From contig NC_045134.1 in the NCBI RefSeq assembly GCF_007655135.1, forward strand, positions 4,918,982-4,982,981: DNA of 64,000 bases, written 5' to 3'. This DNA comes from Punica granatum (lineage: Eukaryota; Streptophyta; Magnoliopsida; Myrtales; Lythraceae). The notes beneath the pieces are model-generated. The model had not been told where the DNA came from and searched no databases. It was given only the letters and a program-made list of their open reading frames with translations. Every line of letters begins with the position of its first letter. Positions within the stretch are counted from its first letter, which is position 1. This document shows positions 60,196 to 64,000 of this stretch, piece after piece. The position numbers were made by a program, and so were the translations under genes.

Positions 60196-60265
60196 GAACC
60201 ACAATAAAGGAAAAACAGGATCATGCTGCAGAACCACAATAAAGGAAAAACAGGATCATGCTGCA
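60196..60265 (+). repeat. 35-bp tandem duplication downstream of the PPR gene
   Basis: GAACCACAATAAAGGAAAAA and the following 15 bases occur at 60196-60230 and again, identically, at 60231-60265. It would lie in the 3' UTR of the PPR gene. Confidence 0.9.
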
Positions 60266-60544
60266 AACACATGGACATGCTGACACTCTAACATGGTTTC
60301 CGTATCAGTTCCAACTAGACGGAGGGCTTTCGAATAGTTCTAATAACAGTGTGTGCCACAGCACAGGAGAAGACAACACCCACCTTGGCAGCCCGTCTAG
60401 CGAGCTTCATCCGGAATGCCAGGCACCATATCGAATTCTATGCTTCTCAGGGATCTGGTGGGTGCTACCGAGAGGTTGATGTGTTCAGGATTGCCCGGAT
60501 GTTCAATTTCAGCCCATTGTGATGGGCCATGAGCTCTTTTTCAG

Positions 60545-60940
60545 CTCACCATCTGCGAGGACATCATGGCCGTCAATTGGGTCACCGATGGCTTCTCTGG
60601 CCCCCTCGCCCTGCCCTGGGGTTCTGCCCTCAAGGTCAGCTTCCTCAAATTGAAGGAGGATCTTGGGGACGCCGTCAAGGATGAGGTCCTGGGCGTGATC
60701 CGGGGGATCAAGGATGGCCCGACCGCGGTTGAGTAGCTCACCTGTGGGGAGAACTTCTCCCCTGCCAGGGCCAAGGGTTTCTCCGTCACGTCCCTTGCTG
60801 TGTTCAAGGGAGCCGCAGAGATGGAGGCAGCGGAGTCGAACAAGGAGCTTGTGGAATCCTGCAAGGAGAAGGTCCGGGAGTACCTGGACGGGGTCATTGT
60901 GATCGATTTTGTGGTCCCTGGGTCTTCCAGCAACCTTTGA
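60545..60940 (+). pseudogene. Broken stress-response A/B-barrel domain gene (UP3-like), C-terminal part
   Basis: One frame is open for 131 codons except for a TAG at 60734-60736, ending at TGA 60938-60940. It reads CEDIMAVNWVTDGFSGPLA, then FLKLKEDLGDAVKDEVLGVIRGI. After the stop codon it reads CGENFSPARAKGFSVTSLAVF and ends EYLDGVIVIDFVVPGSSS. This follows the second half of the plant dimeric A/B-barrel protein At2g31670 as I remember it. The codon before CTC ACC is TAG where the family usually has Gln (CAG). A TTTTTCAG acceptor sits just before 60545, so this is an exon copy, not a processed one. The N-terminal half was not found upstream. Its GC content is far above the surroundings. It is interpreted as a truncated pseudogene; a sequencing error at the TAG cannot be excluded. 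Confidence 0.75.
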
Positions 60941-63900
60941 TTCGGCTCCTTGATCATCAGCTAAGCTTCTTGAAAGTGTATGATTTTAGGGACAGCCTTT
61001 GAGCAATTGAATGATGAATGATTTAATCCGATGGATGAAGATTTTCAGTCCTCAATTCGATGTGCCTTGGTGCGAAATAATCGATAATCATTGCATTCGT
61101 GTTATAATGCTTGTGTTTTGTGACTGGGGATGCTATGATGATTGTTGGCCGTGGTGGAGTTAGATAAAGCCCTAACCTTTGCCGATGTTTTCGTATGAAT
61201 AGGTTGCGGTAAGAAGTAAGTCTGAAATTTCCCAGAGCAAGATTCAAGAATTGTTTGGGCATGATGATTAGGTTAGGAAGAGTACTGAAGTATATCTCTC
61301 GGTTTCAATGCAAGTAACCAAAATGGTATTTGGTATGATTTGGATGGAAACGAGATGGAATGGTAATACCCAAAACGCTGATTCTGTTTCCAATCATTTC
61401 CTTAGTGGTTGAACTGAACGAGTTGAGCCTGTGAACGGCTACCTCTCCGGTGCTACTTTGTGTCAGCGCGTGTCATATGCATATTGCTTATCAACATGGT
61501 CTGATTCTGATATGAAGTTCTCTTCCATTTCCTTGTTGGAGATCACTTGCTTGGGCGTTTCATGATCTTGACAATTATCAGATATTAGTTGTCTACTTTT
61601 CTGGTAAGGAGCCTGGTCATTTACACGTCGTTTGGATGGAGAGATTTGGAGAGGATCATAGGGAGAGGAAAGCGTACACTTACTCTTTGTTCCTTCAAGT
61701 TCATGGAATTTGAAGCTGGTAGGAGAATTTCACTGTTAAAGAGAGGCGGAATCGAACTTTTGCGTCCCTCCACATCTCAATAACAGCCCTTGAAGGAATC
61801 AAGTCCTTACCCGAATCTCAAAATTCAGAAATCTGAAGGGATAGGAAACTTTCATCGATGAGATGTGTTAATTCCCAGTCGACGTATTAAATAATACATT
61901 GTCACATGATATATCTTTAACACACAATAGCTTCGCTTAACATTCATCTGACGGACTTGATTTGATTTGTTCTTAGTTAAACAAATCGAAAAGTGCCGCA
62001 AAATTAACAAACAAAAATCAACTTTTGTTTTTTTTGGGATAAAAAAATGTGTTGCTTCTCTGAGGATTATTTTAGTGGCCTCGAAATGATAGAAAGTGAA
62101 AGGCCGAGGACGAAAGAAAAGTACAGTTGACTGATACATGCCAATTCCTCTCGATTATGGTGATATTATTTTTATAATATTTTATTAAATTTTCTATTTT
62201 ATTGTTTTAAATCTGTGAATCTTTCACATAACTACTATCGTGATATCTATAAAAAAATAATTATAATCAGAAGTATTCGGTATATTAACTTGTCAAAAGA
62301 TTTGCGTGTAGGCGGAGATTGGTGAATAACCGTGTTCTAGAAAGTGATCTATCAAAGTGAAGAGATGAATATTGATAATTGTCTATCTGCGTATGGAATG
62401 ATAAAAATCGTCCATTAGCAGTCATGATGTCCGTTCTTGGTGAATTCTGTTAATCTTATGTGTAATTATGGTTTCCGAGAGAATAAAATTGCTCAATAAT
62501 ATTGACAGAAGTGAAAAACTGAATGTACATAAAAACAGTGCCTTCTTAGAGTTCCTTTATCTAATTAAGGTTAAAATACATACATAGGAGGACAGCGTAA
62601 TGTTTTTTCCCAAAATTTCTCATAAAATTCATAGAAAATGGACATTGCAATAATAAAGAATAATTTCTTTTAAGATTTCAATATTGTTATATTAGACTAT
62701 GCAATTTTTCCTAATCAATACTATTTTTTGGGTGAATTCCTAAAAACAGTTAATTTAATTATATTTTCTGTGTGTACTATGGTATCAAAAGTGTAACGGA
62801 CTCCGACTAATCCAGTTTGAATTGAATCGTTTCACTAAGGAGGTAAAACTCTCTCAACATTGATTTTCTTCATTCATAAAACTCAAATTCGAGACCTTAT
62901 TTAAGGAAAAGAAACGTCGAATTGCTCGAATCAATTTATGTTGGTTTTAATTACATTTATAAACGTGCCATTGTACCATGTATGCCTCATTCATCTTCCA
63001 TATATTAACTATGAAATGACATGAAAATGTCCCCGATGTGAGGGAGTAAGAGCCATAGTTATCCTACTGTAGAATTTTCATACCTTATTTTATCCACTAT
63101 TTGATTTTAGCTAAGTTATTTCAATTGTCAAGCAAAATAATTCATTAATTTGGACGCACTGAGAAAGATAACGGGCCATATGGGGAGGTGCATCCCATCT
63201 CTGACCATTGAGGTCACGATCATTAATAAGCCTCAATTTTAACATGTTTGAATGCTGGCATTTGTCTCCTAATTTTCAAATTTCCATCAATAGTCAGAGG
63301 TTAGGTATAAAGCCAAAGGAAGAGGTAGGCCATTAGGTAAAATGCATGCAAACGCATGCATATGCATGTGTGGCTTCCTTGAAGGATAGATGGCACCGCG
63401 TTATCCTTTGAAAATTTGATTACAAAGAGGATTATATATATTAATTAAATTTAATTTATTCGAGACAATTGGGAAGATATTAACTAATATGCAGTATCGT
63501 CTCCCAAAATTTCAAAGCTGAATTATTCAAATTACTTGGATTAATGTAGCTAGGATTGGTCCATTATTCAGTTGTCTGTTAATGCATTTCTCTTTCCATA
63601 TACCAATTAAGCTTTGGCTATAAAAGAATAAAAATTTAGTACTTTTTACCAAATTACGAGTATTTTTGTTTGTCGTATCGTTATTCATGCATGTCATGAA
63701 GGTTTTAAATAGTTCTTTTTGATAATGATATGATGAAAATAAAGTAGTAAATTTTTTTCTTTTTAATGTACTAATTCATAGCTTGCAGTCAATGTTCTTA
63801 TGATTTATTCGAGTGTTGTAATCTAATTGATGTTTTCTCACATCACATAATGAAATATAGAACCTCATGCTATTCGTAGTTGCTAAAATAAATATGCTTA

Positions 63901-64000
63901 AAAGCCGCAACGGCAAAGTTTCAGATTCATCAATCGTTTTATCTTGTAAATGACCAAATCACATTTTCTTGTAAAGACAACTATTAACTTAAACTAAGTT
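60941..64000. other. Right-hand intergenic region, no gene seen
   Basis: Increasingly AT-rich towards the right edge. Stretches around 61320-61400 and 61600-61800 with phrases such as CGTTTGGATGGAGAGATTTGGA look like decayed dispersed repeats. No coding sequence, tRNA or rRNA was recognised. Confidence 0.5.
63343..63368. promoter_or_regulatory. Cluster of RY (CATGCA) motifs
   Basis: CATGCA occurs at 63345-63350 and 63355-63360, with overlapping TGCATG on the other strand at 63343-63348, 63353-63358 and 63363-63368. RY motifs bind B3 factors (ABI3, FUS3, LEC2) in seed promoters. No downstream gene is in the window, so function is only suggested. Confidence 0.4.

Noticed and set aside
60541..60957. 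138-residue minus-strand frame over the A/B-barrel pseudogene
   Set aside because: Antisense shadow of a GC-rich exon; the plus-strand frame carries the conserved family motifs.

Overview
This window is nuclear DNA from a flowering plant. GT-AG introns interrupt most genes. The products are plant-specific: lycopene epsilon-cyclase, nuclear-encoded PsbX, ELF4-like, MSL10-like channels and a DYW-type PPR protein. AT-rich spacers carry tRNA-derived SINEs, an inverted-repeat DNA element and microsatellites. The protein sequences fit a eudicot. The spacer repeats remind me of Myrtales genomes such as pomegranate, but that is a low-confidence impression.

Layout: (1) 1-4900 holds the first coding exon of LCYE (minus, running off the left edge) and two SINEs with perfect target-site duplications plus a possible third. 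(2) 4.9-6.3 kb is a single-exon, probably domesticated PIF/Harbinger nuclease gene. (3) 7.2-13.1 kb has an NDR-type AGC kinase (12 coding exons) convergent with CFIm25 (7 exons). (4) 16.1-16.9 kb is a 60S L18a-like membrane protein. (5) 18.1-21.2 kb is glycerophosphocholine acyltransferase (8 exons, one GC-AG intron). (6) A TIR element lies at 21.6-22.2 kb. (7) ESCRT-III VPS2.1 at 24.3-26.8 kb is convergent with a RING-H2 ATL gene at 27.4-28.0 kb. (8) 28-36 kb has no intact gene. It holds duplicated fragments and a roughly 1 kb foldback array of about 67-bp repeats. (9) 36-45 kb is a tandem pair of MSL10-like mechanosensitive channel genes, each with five exons and about 760 residues. (10) PsbX at 45.9-46.2 kb is convergent with RPA1A at 46.8-49.6 kb. 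(11) 49.6-64 kb is sparse: ELF4-like, a PPR-DYW gene and a broken stress-response A/B-barrel pseudogene.

The genes are mostly independent housekeeping or regulatory genes, not a pathway cluster. The exception is the MSL10-like pair, a local tandem duplication. Part of the 3' flank of an MSL unit is found again at 28.3-29.3 kb with no channel gene beside it, which suggests a lost third copy. I did not find a convincing new multi-gene system. The least explained structures are the foldback array at 30.0-31.0 kb and the duplicated MSL flanks. Exon boundaries were assigned by hand from splice sites, reading phase and remembered family sequences. No alignment or transcript data were available, and all percent-identity statements not given as counts are by eye.
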